Below, piece by piece: positions 39,952 to 48,449 of a stretch of DNA of 64,000 nucleotides. Under the pieces are notes generated by a model, which was given only the letters and a program-made list of their open reading frames with translations, was not told the origin of the DNA and made no database searches. Position numbers and translations under genes: made by a program. Source of the stretch: Thalassospira sp. MCCC 1A03138 (lineage in GTDB: Bacteria; Pseudomonadota; Alphaproteobacteria; Rhodospirillales; Thalassospiraceae); the NCBI RefSeq assembly GCF_002115785.1, contig NZ_JFJY01000002.1, positions 574,689 to 638,688 on the forward strand, read 5' to 3'. The stretch's first letter is position 1, and the number at the start of each line of letters is the position of its first letter.

Positions 39952-39996
39952 AGATCGCTTTCGCCCCTTCTGATCAAGCCAACATTTAGGCCTTCT

Positions 39997-41490
39997 TTAT
40001 CCCAAAACTTTGTAAACTGCTTTAGCTATTTGCCATGCTAGGTACGGTGGTACCGCATTGCCCACTTGATGATATTGTTTGGTTCGAGATCCGCAGAATA
40101 AATAGTTGTCAGGGAATGTTTGCAAGCGGGCAGCCTCCCTTACGGTGAGTGAGCGGCACTGGCCGGGATCGGGATGGATAAAATAATGACCATCCTTGGA
40201 TATGTGACTTGTGACAGTGGTCGATGGGCGTCCACTCAGTTGGGTGCGGAAACGGTCGGAAAAATGGCCAGAATCACGGTTCTTGTGAGCCGGCTGCAAA
40301 AAATCTGGAAACTCGTCCAGTTTCGGGGAACGTGAGTACGAGCTGGAAAAAGCGGAAGAGAAAAGGTAGCGACCGATATCTTCCGGGATATGTCCTCGGG
40401 TTTCATGATGCAGCGTTGCCCGAAGTCGTTCATCATCGAACCACCTAAGGAGATGTTTTGGCATATTGCCAGCAATCGCCTTCTCGCGACTTGACCTTGC
40501 TTCAGGCAATTTGGTGGCAGAAGAAATCCTTTGAGCGATATTCCTTACTTCTTCTGGAGTGTTTCCAGCTCTGGCAATGCGTATAGCCTGTTCACGAACA
40601 GCAGCTTTCCAAGCTTCTGTTGTATCGCCACGGCTGAGTCCACTGCGGAGCGGTGAAAGACCGTCAATTGCGGTGCCCACGTCCACTTGCTTTTGGGTAG
40701 CGCCGAGAAGTGGACCGTCGAGTTTCAGGCGTTGAGCGAGATCCACCCTAACTCCGAGAATGATAACTCGATGGCGGGCTTGGGGAACTCCAAAGTCTTC
40801 TGACCGTATCAGAAAGTCTTTGGCCGAAGCTCGGGAGCCATCGAGAGGGGCGGAAGTTGCGAGCGGTAACAAACGGTACCCGTCTCCCGCCTCCTCAAGA
40901 TCATCGAGGACTTTGCTGAAAATCCGACCGCCATTAATTTGGCTCGAGAGCATCCCCTTAACATTTTCCATCACAAAGGCCGCAGGGCGAAGCCGGTCTA
41001 GAATGCGCACATACTCGCGATATAGAAAATGCCGATTATCATCCTCGGGAACGTAACCTGCCTTGCCCCGATTTCTCGATCTTCCAACTAACGAATATGC
41101 TTGGCAGGGAGGTCCTCCGATCAAGATTGTATCGCCGTGATGACGTTCGCGCACTTGGTCTAGTTCGGTCGCTAGTTCCTCGAATACACCGTCGCTCCCC
41201 AAGACGCGTTGACGTACCTCCTTAGCCGCAACTTTCCAATTGTTGGGATAGAGGTCGGCCCAGTCAGGAAGCTCAAGACCACTATTGAGAGCGACATAAT
41301 ATTCTTGAGGAAATCGATCAAAGGACCGCAGGAAGGCCCTCAGTCGCAACGTTTGAATTGCATGGTCATCCATCTCGATTGAGAGATGGGTCTTCATTGG
41401 GGTTTCCTTGTCGCGTCCTGCCCTTGAAAATCCTTCACTCAGCCCTCCTGGCCCGGCGAACAAATCAATGATGGCAAAATCTTTGGACAT
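39997..41490 (-). CDS. DNA (cytosine-5) methyltransferase
   Basis: This 497-residue C5-methyltransferase would mark host DNA. Motif I is IIDLFAGPGGLSEGF, the catalytic loop is IGGPPCQAYS with Cys129, motif VI is FVMENVKGM, motif VIII is QARHRVIILGVR and motif X is GNAVPPYLAW. The target recognition region (about 280-400) gives no specificity by eye. It is divergent from vsr and converges with the AIPR gene. GGGGAG precedes the start. It probably provides self-protection for the MORC-Z1-nuclease operon. Confidence 0.93.
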   Translation of the reverse strand: MSKDFAIIDLFAGPGGLSEGFSRAGRDKETPMKTHLSIEMDDHAIQTLRLRAFLRSFDRFPQEYYVALNSGLELPDWADLYPNNWKVAAKEVRQRVLGSDGVFEELATELDQVRERHHGDTILIGGPPCQAYSLVGRSRNRGKAGYVPEDDNRHFLYREYVRILDRLRPAAFVMENVKGMLSSQINGGRIFSKVLDDLEEAGDGYRLLPLATSAPLDGSRASAKDFLIRSEDFGVPQARHRVIILGVRVDLAQRLKLDGPLLGATQKQVDVGTAIDGLSPLRSGLSRGDTTEAWKAAVREQAIRIARAGNTPEEVRNIAQRISSATKLPEARSSREKAIAGNMPKHLLRWFDDERLRATLHHETRGHIPEDIGRYLFSSAFSSSYSRSPKLDEFPDFLQPAHKNRDSGHFSDRFRTQLSGRPSTTVTSHISKDGHYFIHPDPGQCRSLTVREAARLQTFPDNYLFCGSRTKQYHQVGNAVPPYLAWQIAKAVYKVLG

Positions 41491-41581
41491 CGTTTCTCCC
41501 CATAATGTCGAGCCTTTTACCAGGTTTCACCAAGTGTCACCAGGTGGAAAATAAGCTTGATTGCGCTATGTTTGTGAAATC
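41491..41581. promoter_or_regulatory. Divergent promoter region of the methyltransferase and vsr
   Basis: This 91-bp gap has two CCAGG sites (about 41520 and 41540) inside short repeats of the form CACCA. CCWGG is a common target of C5-methyltransferases linked to Vsr, so self-regulation by methylation is possible but unproven. Confidence 0.3.
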
Positions 41582-42049
41582 ATGGATATAGTTGACTCTA
41601 AAACACGCTCCAGAATGATGTCTGGCATCAGGAGCAGAAACACGAAACCAGAGGTTCTGCTGAGAAAAGCACTGCACGCTGTGGGCTATCGCTACAGAAT
41701 CAATGTACGTCTGTTGCCGGGCTCACCGGACATAGTGCTGCCGAAGTGGCGAGTTGTGATTTTCGTGCACGGTTGCTTTTGGCATCGTCATCCGGACTGC
41801 AAGAAAGCGACGACACCGGCAACAAACACTGATTTCTGGACTAAGAAATTTGCGGCCAATACCAAGAGAGATAAAACAGCGATAGAGGAATTGCATAACT
41901 TGGGTTGGCGCACTGCAATTGTATGGGAGTGTGCTATTGGGACAAAGATTGATTTTGAGCTGATCGATGACTTAGCTAGCTTCATAAGCCAAACTGCTAA
42001 ACAGCATGTCGAATTAGGTGCTCCTCAGAAAGGCTATACTCAACGCTAG
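41582..42049 (+). CDS. vsr: Very short patch repair endonuclease Vsr
   Basis: This 155-residue nicking enzyme repairs T:G mismatches left when 5-methylcytosine deaminates, so it offsets the mutagenic cost of the neighbouring methyltransferase. The N-terminus DSKTRSRMMSGIRSRNTKPE is diagnostic. The core has GSPDIVLP (Asp50) and FVHGCFWHRHPDC, with metal and zinc ligands, plus the late Cys in VWECAI. The start at MDIVDSKTRS is preferred over one 7 codons upstream. It is the last gene before the distal transposon end. Confidence 0.94.
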   Translation: MDIVDSKTRSRMMSGIRSRNTKPEVLLRKALHAVGYRYRINVRLLPGSPDIVLPKWRVVIFVHGCFWHRHPDCKKATTPATNTDFWTKKFAANTKRDKTAIEELHNLGWRTAIVWECAIGTKIDFELIDDLASFISQTAKQHVELGAPQKGYTQR

Positions 42050-42116
42050 CCTCAATGAGTATCTTGGAGCGTGATATCCGGTTCGATGCATAACAAGATT
42101 ACACTACAAGTGAATT

Positions 42117-42312
42117 CGACACATAATCTTCGAAATTTGTAGCGTTTTTCTCAAATTGGATATGCTGTAAGCATTTGATTTTATGAATTTTATAAGGAAT
42201 AGAGAGAATTCCAAGATTATGCTTCAAACCTTTTCAGCATAATGTGTCGCAAAGTTCGAGGTTTCGTTGGCAAACGGTGGTCTGAGTTTCTGGATTTATG
42301 CGTCAATTCACA
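42117..42312 (-). repeat. Distal transposon end with spaced TnsB-like sites
   Basis: On the minus strand the terminal site TGACGCATAAATCCAGAA covers 42305-42288. Two inner copies in the same direction lie at 42249-42232 (12 of 18 match) and 42226-42209 (14 of 18). A fourth, in the opposite direction, lies at 42117-42134. The wide spacing resembles the left end of Tn7, in contrast to the compact array at the gyrB side. The 260 bp after vsr hold nothing else. Confidence 0.7.
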
Positions 42313-42317
42313 CGTGT
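42313..42317. repeat. Target-site duplication, right copy
   Basis: CGTGT follows the distal end and matches the pentamer before the proximal end. It is also directly followed by a second TGTGAATTGAC end. Confidence 0.85.
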
Positions 42318-42347
42318 TGTGAATTGACGCATAAAATTAGAATGGGC
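42318..42347 (+). mobile_element. End of a second, related Tn7-like element (remnant)
   Basis: TGTGAATTGACGCATAAA starts directly after the duplication and repeats, in the same direction, the start of the element at 14118. It faces away from the first element. Only the terminal site is preserved; no second TnsB-like site follows at 21-22 bp. I found no matching far end or second set of tns genes in the window. It is probably an older insertion at the same attachment site. Confidence 0.6.
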
Positions 42348-42648
42348 AGAGCAAGTTCATCTGATTGAGATGAGTGCGCTCTGTTCTATCTTTTATGCTG
42401 AGATTTTTGCGACGAACTGTCTGGTTGCCGAATACGGATATTAGCTCCTGCGCATGCATAAACAGATTCTGAGAGGTTTCGGTGATGCTTCTTCTTAATG
42501 GGGAGTTGCATCGAATCTTCAATTGCCAGTTCTCGGATCAAGTCTTCCAATGTTGAACCTTGAAAAGATAATCTTATAAATCTTGGTACGTATTCGCCAA
42601 AGGATTTTCCCTGTGCTTTCTATTGCAGAGGGATTATATAGTTTTATT

Positions 42649-43509
42649 TTAATTGCATGTATCCCAGGTTTCTTTCCATAATTTTTCAGTTTCCTTGCTT
42701 GCTTTCAGTTTTGTAGTATAAATTTTCGAATTTTTCTTAAATACTTCGATGAACAGGTAATCAATCGATAATTTTGCAATTTGTAAGGTTATTGAATAAA
42801 TTAGTTTCAAGTAATCAGGAAGGGTTCTGCTGCATTTTATTTGCGATATTATTGTGAATTTTCTACTAACAATACGCTTCTGAAAATTGAAAAAATCTTC
42901 CCGATATCCAAGAAGGACTTCGGGTAATACGGCGAAACAGCTATGCTTATAAGATCGCAGTAACACATCATAGTCTTGTGATTTAAACTGATTCTCATCA
43001 TACCGGAAATGTCTAAACCACTCTATTTTTCCCATCCAAGTAGGGTGAGGTAACTCAAACCCGGACAATGGGCTTTTGCAAATAGATTTATGATCTGATG
43101 GAAGGTCGCGGACGCCGATTGCTTCTCCGTTATCTCTAAAGATAAGCAAGCTAGTTCCAAGTAAATCTATACTCGGGTGTGACTCTAGAAAATCAACTTG
43201 CTTATGGATGCGTTCCGGAAAACAAATATCGTCACCATCCATTCTCATGAAATATTTTCCGGCTGAAGTATCTATTGCTTGGTTTAGTCGATAAGCTAGA
43301 CCGCGACAATTTTGATGGTGGGAGAACTTTATTCTGCTATCCGAGAATTTATCGATAATAGATCTCGTGTTATCTGTGGACCCATCATCAATTATAATTA
43401 GTTCCCAAAATGGGTAAGATTGATTCAATATTGAATTAATTGCTGCCGAAATAGTATTGGCGCTATTATGAACAGACATTCCAATGCTGACTAGGGGAGT
43501 GTTTTTCAT
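42649..43509 (-). CDS. Family 2 glycosyltransferase
   Basis: This 286-residue GT-A enzyme should add a sugar to a lipid-linked glycan at the inner face of the membrane. The N-terminus VSIGMSVHNSANTISAAINS and the segment LIIIDDGSTDNTRSII are typical GT2. The metal-binding acidic motif is MRMDGDDICFPERI. The sugar is not predictable. It is the last gene of the leftward operon, separated from the next gene by 271 bp of AT-rich DNA (43510-43780) with no gene that I can see. Its GC is far below that of the core genes. Confidence 0.85.
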   Translation of the reverse strand: MKNTPLVSIGMSVHNSANTISAAINSILNQSYPFWELIIIDDGSTDNTRSIIDKFSDSRIKFSHHQNCRGLAYRLNQAIDTSAGKYFMRMDGDDICFPERIHKQVDFLESHPSIDLLGTSLLIFRDNGEAIGVRDLPSDHKSICKSPLSGFELPHPTWMGKIEWFRHFRYDENQFKSQDYDVLLRSYKHSCFAVLPEVLLGYREDFFNFQKRIVSRKFTIISQIKCSRTLPDYLKLIYSITLQIAKLSIDYLFIEVFKKNSKIYTTKLKASKETEKLWKETWDTCN

Positions 43510-43780
43510 GTAAACATCTCTATTTATGCTTTTTATGGATATTTTCGCGAGAAGAATGGTTGGATATATTATTATTTATCTTATCACCAAAATCCCTAAC
43601 TCAATAATCATAGCATTTCATCGGATGATGCTAATGATATGTATAAAAATCAAGTAATGAAATTATATTTTAGTTTTATGTGTGTAATTAAATTATTCAG
43701 ACAAATAAATATTCACTATGCTATATTGGATTATTATTTCTGATTGTCGCGATTTATCGACATAGAACGAAAAGCTTCCA

Positions 43781-44962
43781 TTATAAGTCGGGAAACATTC
43801 GTCCTGGAATTCCTTTTGCTGTGAATGTGTGGTGCCCTAGAAATCTCCAAGAAAGTTCAAAAACCAGTCTACGCGCCGCTCTTGGGCCACGTCTTTTTCC
43901 AAAAATTACGCAAAGTAATCCGCAAATGATTTTTCTAATAACAGTTAATAAATATGTCTTTCTATGATCTTTTATCGATTTTTCAAGGGTGCCATTGTTG
44001 TCTTTTTTCACGTCATACGCCTCTATTGATGAGGAGTAATTCAAAATGGATTTCATTCTATTGACATATGTGTGTTCTCTGGCAGTTCTGGAGAAGCCGT
44101 TCTGGGCTATATCGTCTCTTTCTTCTGGGTTTGCTAGATAATATTTTATTAGGTCTTCCAACTCTTTATCGGTATCAAATATTATGACTTCTTTACCATT
44201 TTCGTAAAATTTCTCGATGTTCCGAGCATTTTCCGTAACTAGAAACCCACCGCAACCAGGCACCTCGAACGTTCTTGCTTTAATTTGGTTCTCACCGTAC
44301 GAGTTGGCAAAGTTAAGGCTTATTTTTGAGTTTCTTATAATGAACGGTATTCGTTCTGCGGGTACGGGTCCTGCAGGCCATCCGTGACCAAAACATGCCA
44401 CTTCTATACCGTTTTTCTTTAGCTCTTCTACTCTTTTGATCCGTGAGCCGTGAGCTGCCCCTACAAAACTAACTTCATACTGACAATCTTTTGCGGATAG
44501 AGGCTCAGAAAGCCAATTTTCCGGTGCAGCCCATTGAGTTAGCAAAACGTTTCTAATGCCATCTTTATGATAGCGAGGAACTATATAATCATATGTGGTG
44601 GTCATCACGTGGTAGTGACGGCCAATAAACTTAGAAACTTCTTTGTACTTCCACGAATCATCCGCTGCCCAAGAAATGGTTTTAACGCCATCTCTTGCCG
44701 AGATAATATCGATAGTTTCCGCCCATATTTCGTAGCTCATATGAACAGTTAGAATTATTTCCGGTTCGAATGTAATAACTGTTTCTAAGAGTTTCTTATT
44801 CAAATCCGAAAAATCTCTATAATTATCTTTGTCCCATGACTCGAAATGAAGCACCTCATGGCCAAGTTTCTTTAGAGCAGGTATAAATGAAACATATTCT
44901 ATGCCCAATCCTCTGCTTGGATCTCCATATTGATGTTTTCCAAAGACACAGAGAATTCTCAT
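43781..44962 (-). CDS. CgeB-like glycosyltransferase
   Basis: This 393-residue protein has a GT-B fold of the CgeB/Glyco_trans_1_2 type. The C-terminal donor-binding part reads RTFEVPGCGGFLVTENARNI, then YENGKEVIIFDTDKELEDLI. The N-terminal part (KKLGHEVLHFESWDKDNY) fits an acceptor-binding Rossmann domain. It overlaps the upstream methyltransferase gene by 4 bp. Its role is probably transfer of a sugar in the surface polysaccharide. Confidence 0.8.
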   Translation of the reverse strand: MRILCVFGKHQYGDPSRGLGIEYVSFIPALKKLGHEVLHFESWDKDNYRDFSDLNKKLLETVITFEPEIILTVHMSYEIWAETIDIISARDGVKTISWAADDSWKYKEVSKFIGRHYHVMTTTYDYIVPRYHKDGIRNVLLTQWAAPENWLSEPLSAKDCQYEVSFVGAAHGSRIKRVEELKKNGIEVACFGHGWPAGPVPAERIPFIIRNSKISLNFANSYGENQIKARTFEVPGCGGFLVTENARNIEKFYENGKEVIIFDTDKELEDLIKYYLANPEERDDIAQNGFSRTAREHTYVNRMKSILNYSSSIEAYDVKKDNNGTLEKSIKDHRKTYLLTVIRKIICGLLCVIFGKRRGPRAARRLVFELSWRFLGHHTFTAKGIPGRMFPDL

Positions 44963-45693
44963 TTAAATCCTTTTTGTGCGACTATGTGATATCCAACCGT
45001 AAATTTCTTTTCCGCATCATATTTGTCAAGTATGCGAGAGATAATTGGTATTGCTATGGCAAGAATTGGTGATAGCGCGATCCATATTGGTAACCACAGT
45101 AGTCGACTTATAACGTTCGTTTTTAACTTCCACGGCTTAGTGGATGCGACAAACCGTATGCTCTCTTGAGAGAAAAACGCATAAGATCCTCGGTTTTCTT
45201 CAACCTGGATTTCCTTAAATCCATTTCTTTCCAAAACGGATTTATACCAAAAAGGCGTGAAACCACCATAATAGTGGTGTGGTTCTTGATGTATCCCTGA
45301 TCCGAGTGGCGCAGAAAGTAAAACTTTCCCACCCGGTTTAAGTATTCTGCTGAACTCTTCTATCACTTTAATTGGTTCAAGGATGTGTTCTAATACTTCG
45401 GTGCATATAATTACATCAAAGCTAGCGTCTTCTACTGGGATAGAAGATGCATCACATACATAGTCTATTTGACCATAAGAACCATTTCGCAGCTGACTGG
45501 AGGTTAGCTGCTGAAAATCTTGGGTTTTGTATTCACAGTGCTGTAATTGATTCCGATATGGACATGATCCCGCGCCGACATCCAAGACTTTGCTTCCTGC
45601 CGGAAGTTGGCGACACTGAGAAGATACCCAAATATCTCGCTCATATAGGTTGTAAGCCCAAACTGAATGTATTGCTTTACGAACTGACTTCAT
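44959..45693 (-). CDS. SAM-dependent methyltransferase, class I
   Basis: This 244-residue methyltransferase shows motif I KVLDVGAGSCPYRNQL, the acidic DASSIP segment, and FDVIICTEVLEHILEPIKVI with LKPGGKVLLSAPLG. It belongs to the Methyltransf_11 type often found in polysaccharide clusters, where it methylates a sugar. The C-terminal 50 residues are hydrophobic (LLWLPIWIALSPILAIAIPI), which suggests membrane attachment. It overlaps both neighbours by 4 bp. Confidence 0.85.
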   Translation of the reverse strand: MKSVRKAIHSVWAYNLYERDIWVSSQCRQLPAGSKVLDVGAGSCPYRNQLQHCEYKTQDFQQLTSSQLRNGSYGQIDYVCDASSIPVEDASFDVIICTEVLEHILEPIKVIEEFSRILKPGGKVLLSAPLGSGIHQEPHHYYGGFTPFWYKSVLERNGFKEIQVEENRGSYAFFSQESIRFVASTKPWKLKTNVISRLLWLPIWIALSPILAIAIPIISRILDKYDAEKKFTVGYHIVAQKGFK

Positions 45694-46457
45694 GACTTCC
45701 TAACAAATACATACATACCGCATGCGTAAGAATTATCCGCTGCATCTAAAGGCTCGGCTTTCTCGAAATAGTTGCCGAGATCGTCTACAAAGCTGAAGCT
45801 CTCTAAATCCAGTTCGGGAAACATATCTATAAACTTTACAGGATCGAATATCCGATGTGCATTAAAACACACTTTCTCTTCGCCTACGGGTACAGAAATA
45901 TACAGTCTCCCCCCAGGAGAGATAACGCGTTCTAATTCTTTCGCGGCCTGCAAGCTGCCGGTCGGGGTTATGGGGTCTCCATAGCGGCCAAGGCCTACAT
46001 GTTCAATCACATGCATGCAAGACAGGGAGCTTATGCTTCTGCTTGTTCTAGACAGATTTAGTAAATCGTCACCAAGGCATGTGAGGCCGGAGATGTTTAC
46101 ATTTAGTGGTCTAAAATCGAGAAATTCGACAGGTACAAAAGCTGATAAAACATTGATGGTTTTAATGTCTGAACCTATATCGACGTGATTGTGTGGTTTG
46201 CTGCTTGCAAGTTTGCGTGACAGCCAAGCCGCTTGATAAAAATAATGGGGATCAAAGCTTGTTTGAGAAGTTTTGTCTCCTAGGCAAGGATAGCTATCCA
46301 AGAAACTAGCTTTCCCTCCTAGTGCTACAAATCGCCTCCAGTCCAGAAAATAGGAGGGAAAATATAATAAACATATAAAGAAACTGTGTAAATTCAGGGA
46401 AGTAATCCAGTTCTTTATTAGATTTTTGTTTTTTCTAAGCATAACTATCGCACGCAC
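45690..46457 (-). CDS. DUF268-type methyltransferase-like protein
   Basis: This 255-residue protein matches the DUF268 pattern: HVDIGSDIKTINVLSAFVPV, SCMHVIEHVGLGRYGDP and ISPGGRLYISVPVGEEKVCF. Family members look like SAM methyltransferases and occur in glycan clusters, but their reaction is not settled. The N-terminus has a hydrophobic segment (FFICLLYFPSYFLDW). It overlaps the upstream glycosyltransferase gene by 13 bp. Confidence 0.75.
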   Translation of the reverse strand: MRAIVMLRKNKNLIKNWITSLNLHSFFICLLYFPSYFLDWRRFVALGGKASFLDSYPCLGDKTSQTSFDPHYFYQAAWLSRKLASSKPHNHVDIGSDIKTINVLSAFVPVEFLDFRPLNVNISGLTCLGDDLLNLSRTSRSISSLSCMHVIEHVGLGRYGDPITPTGSLQAAKELERVISPGGRLYISVPVGEEKVCFNAHRIFDPVKFIDMFPELDLESFSFVDDLGNYFEKAEPLDAADNSYACGMYVFVRKS

Positions 46458-47248
46458 CTACAATTGGAAATATGTGTGCCTTTTTCAGCATGCGAATTGA
46501 TAAATCTTTGGAATATCCTTGCTCTGACTCTTGCCCAAGCAAAGTAATAATACCTCGATAATCGTTTTTCATAATTTCTACTGAATTTCTCTGAAATTTC
46601 TTTCTTCTCTTCTTTGTATTGGGTCGACTTACCAATTGAGATTTGATTGGAGTGTTTTCTATAGGCACTGAAAACTTTTGGAATGTATTCCGATTTTCCA
46701 ATGCTGGAAAGTTTAAGGAAGAAGTCAAAATCCGCCGCATACTTGATGTTAGAATTTATGCCACCAACGCTGTGGTATAAAGAACTCCTCCAAAAACAAG
46801 CATCTTGAAGAGGAGTCCATGCCCCATATAACATCATTTTCTCTATGTTGCTTGTTCCACCACAGCTTCGAAACAAGACGTGGCTGGTTTCGTCGATGTA
46901 ATAATCGTCACCAAATATCCAATCAACATCGGATTTTATAAATTTCTCGCGCGCTGTATCAAGCGCACCATCGAGCAACAGGTCGCTTGAATTAATCCAA
47001 GCCATAATATCACCGGTTGCACGTGCAAATCCCTTTGAAATAGCATCAGCGTATCCGTTGTCCGGGCAGCTGACCCAGCCGGTTATATGTTTTTCGTATT
47101 TTTTGATGATATCAACGCTATTATCATGCGATCCACCATCAATTACGAAGTATTCATCTCCTTTCTTCAGGTTAATCAAAACAGATTCGATTGTTTCCGC
47201 TAGAAATTGACCGGAATTATAGTTTGGGGTGACAATAGAAAATTTCAT
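46445..47248 (-). CDS. Family 2 glycosyltransferase
   Basis: This 267-residue GT-A enzyme begins MKFSIVTPNYNSGQFLAETI and has FVIDGGSHDNSVDIIKKY. Its acidic motif is degenerate (AWINSSDLLLDG), a form seen in the subgroup that includes WcaA-like enzymes. It is followed by IKYAADFDFFLKL, which supplies a likely catalytic base. It belongs to the leftward operon, 7 bp from the GT4 gene upstream. Confidence 0.83.
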   Translation of the reverse strand: MKFSIVTPNYNSGQFLAETIESVLINLKKGDEYFVIDGGSHDNSVDIIKKYEKHITGWVSCPDNGYADAISKGFARATGDIMAWINSSDLLLDGALDTAREKFIKSDVDWIFGDDYYIDETSHVLFRSCGGTSNIEKMMLYGAWTPLQDACFWRSSLYHSVGGINSNIKYAADFDFFLKLSSIGKSEYIPKVFSAYRKHSNQISIGKSTQYKEEKKEISEKFSRNYEKRLSRYYYFAWARVRARIFQRFINSHAEKGTHISNCRCVR

Positions 47249-47255
47249 TTTTAAT

Positions 47256-48449
47256 TTACCGAAGCCAATTTCTTCTAATTTTGGAAAATTCTTCGATCAG
47301 TTCATAGATGCCGGAGCAGAAATCATGGGGCTTCCAGCTTTCCGCTCGAATTTTTCCCATTTTCTTTAAATCTAACGCTAAAGATTTTTGGGTGTAAACA
47401 GTGTGGATTGCTTTTACTATGTCAGAGGGGGCCAATGGATCAAAGAAAATAGCTGCGTCTTTGAGTTGTTCACGCGCTCCCGGAATGTCGGCCGCAGCGA
47501 CGGGGCATCCTAAAGCAAATGCTTCGAGAGGAGGGAGATTCTCTGGACCACAAATACTGGGATAGACCAGCATTTGAGCATTTTGATACAAATCGATCAA
47601 CTCTGATTTTGATACAAATCCACAAAACACAACCTGGCTGGTTAAGCCTAGGTCTTCTGCAAGCTGCCTGATGTAGTTCTCGTTTCCTTTATTGGAACCC
47701 ACCAAGACCAACTGCAATTTGGTTTCGTGTCTTTCACGTAATTCTTTCAGAGCTAAAAGCAAATTCGCGTGGTTTTTATGCGGCCAAAATTGGGCCGGGT
47801 AAACCACATAGTCGCCGCTGATCCCTTTCTTCTGGCGAATATCTGTTTCCTGTTTTGCTGAGCTTAATGCGAAGCTTGGTGTTGGATGGGGGAGTATTCT
47901 TACCCTAGGCGCTGGTATCCCATATAACTGCATCAGCTCTTGTTTGCCAACTTCTGTTCCTGTGATGATGAAGGAGGCACGTTGCAGAAAATATTTGTAT
48001 GACTGTTCTCTTGCATCCCATGTTCCAAGAGCACTCATTTCCGGAAACCAGGGCGTCATGCGATGCTGAAGATCCCACACTGTTGCTATATAAGGTGTGT
48101 CGGTAACTTCGTGCGCACCTCCTCCAACATGCCAGAGAAGATCTAGCTCATGCTTTAAAGCTGTGCGTTGGAGTGGACCCGGGCTTCTTAGTAGTCGGCG
48201 AATTAAAGGGGAGTAACTCGATAAATTATTCTTAAATTTATCCAGTGAACTTGTATCTATTTTTAGATGTTCTATTTCTTTTGATTTTTCATTGTTATTT
48301 TTTAAAATTGTATCATTTTCAGTTAATGCGAAAAAACTGTGATTGCTATCACGTATAAAGGGAAAAATAGCGTTAAACACTTCATTTTGGAATGTGAAAG
48401 CGCCACCTGTATCTTGATGGAAATTTCCCAAGCAAATACCAATTTTCAC
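47256..48449 (-). CDS. Family 4 glycosyltransferase
   Basis: This 397-residue GT-B enzyme is the first gene of the leftward operon. Donor-site motifs are YPAQFWPHKNHANLLLAL, LVLVGSNKGNENYI and PSICGPENLPPLEAFALGCP, in which E-x7-E is the nucleotide-sugar site (here ENLPPLEAF). The N-terminus MKIGICLGNFHQDTGGAFTF carries the acceptor-side glycine loop. GT4 enzymes of this kind often add mannose or a related sugar. Confidence 0.87.
   Translation of the reverse strand: MKIGICLGNFHQDTGGAFTFQNEVFNAIFPFIRDSNHSFFALTENDTILKNNNEKSKEIEHLKIDTSSLDKFKNNLSSYSPLIRRLLRSPGPLQRTALKHELDLLWHVGGGAHEVTDTPYIATVWDLQHRMTPWFPEMSALGTWDAREQSYKYFLQRASFIITGTEVGKQELMQLYGIPAPRVRILPHPTPSFALSSAKQETDIRQKKGISGDYVVYPAQFWPHKNHANLLLALKELRERHETKLQLVLVGSNKGNENYIRQLAEDLGLTSQVVFCGFVSKSELIDLYQNAQMLVYPSICGPENLPPLEAFALGCPVAAADIPGAREQLKDAAIFFDPLAPSDIVKAIHTVYTQKSLALDLKKMGKIRAESWKPHDFCSGIYELIEEFSKIRRNWLR

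Larger units (their letters stand above)
14118..42312 (+). mobile_element. Tn7-like transposon inserted downstream of gyrB
   Basis: The element is 28,195 bp long. Its termini are inverted copies of TGTGAATTGAC[T/G]CATAAATC, flanked by a 5-bp direct duplication (CGTGT). Each end carries several 18-bp repeats like TnsB sites. It encodes tnsA, tnsB, tnsC and a tniQ/tnsD-like protein in that order, all pointing away from gyrB, as the Tn7 genes point away from glmS. Insertion 12 bp after an essential gene's stop codon is the Tn7 strategy. Unusually, 12.8 kb of cargo lies between the proximal end and tnsA. Distal cargo is a nuclease-rich defence cassette. The frameshift in tnsB suggests the element may now be immobile. 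Confidence 0.88.

Noticed and set aside
14118..42347. Ends at 14118 and 42312 as IS21-family ends rather than Tn7-like ends
   Set aside because: IS21 elements also carry repeated TGT ends, but there is no istA/istB pair between them. The intervening genes are a Tn7-like set, and the asymmetric arrays plus the 5-bp duplication fit Tn7 better.
42386..42619. Minus-strand open stretch of 77 codons next to the second transposon end, with a plausible protein-like sequence
   Set aside because: It has no start codon before the middle of the frame, no Shine-Dalgarno and no family that I recognise. It may be a remnant of the older element but cannot be supported.
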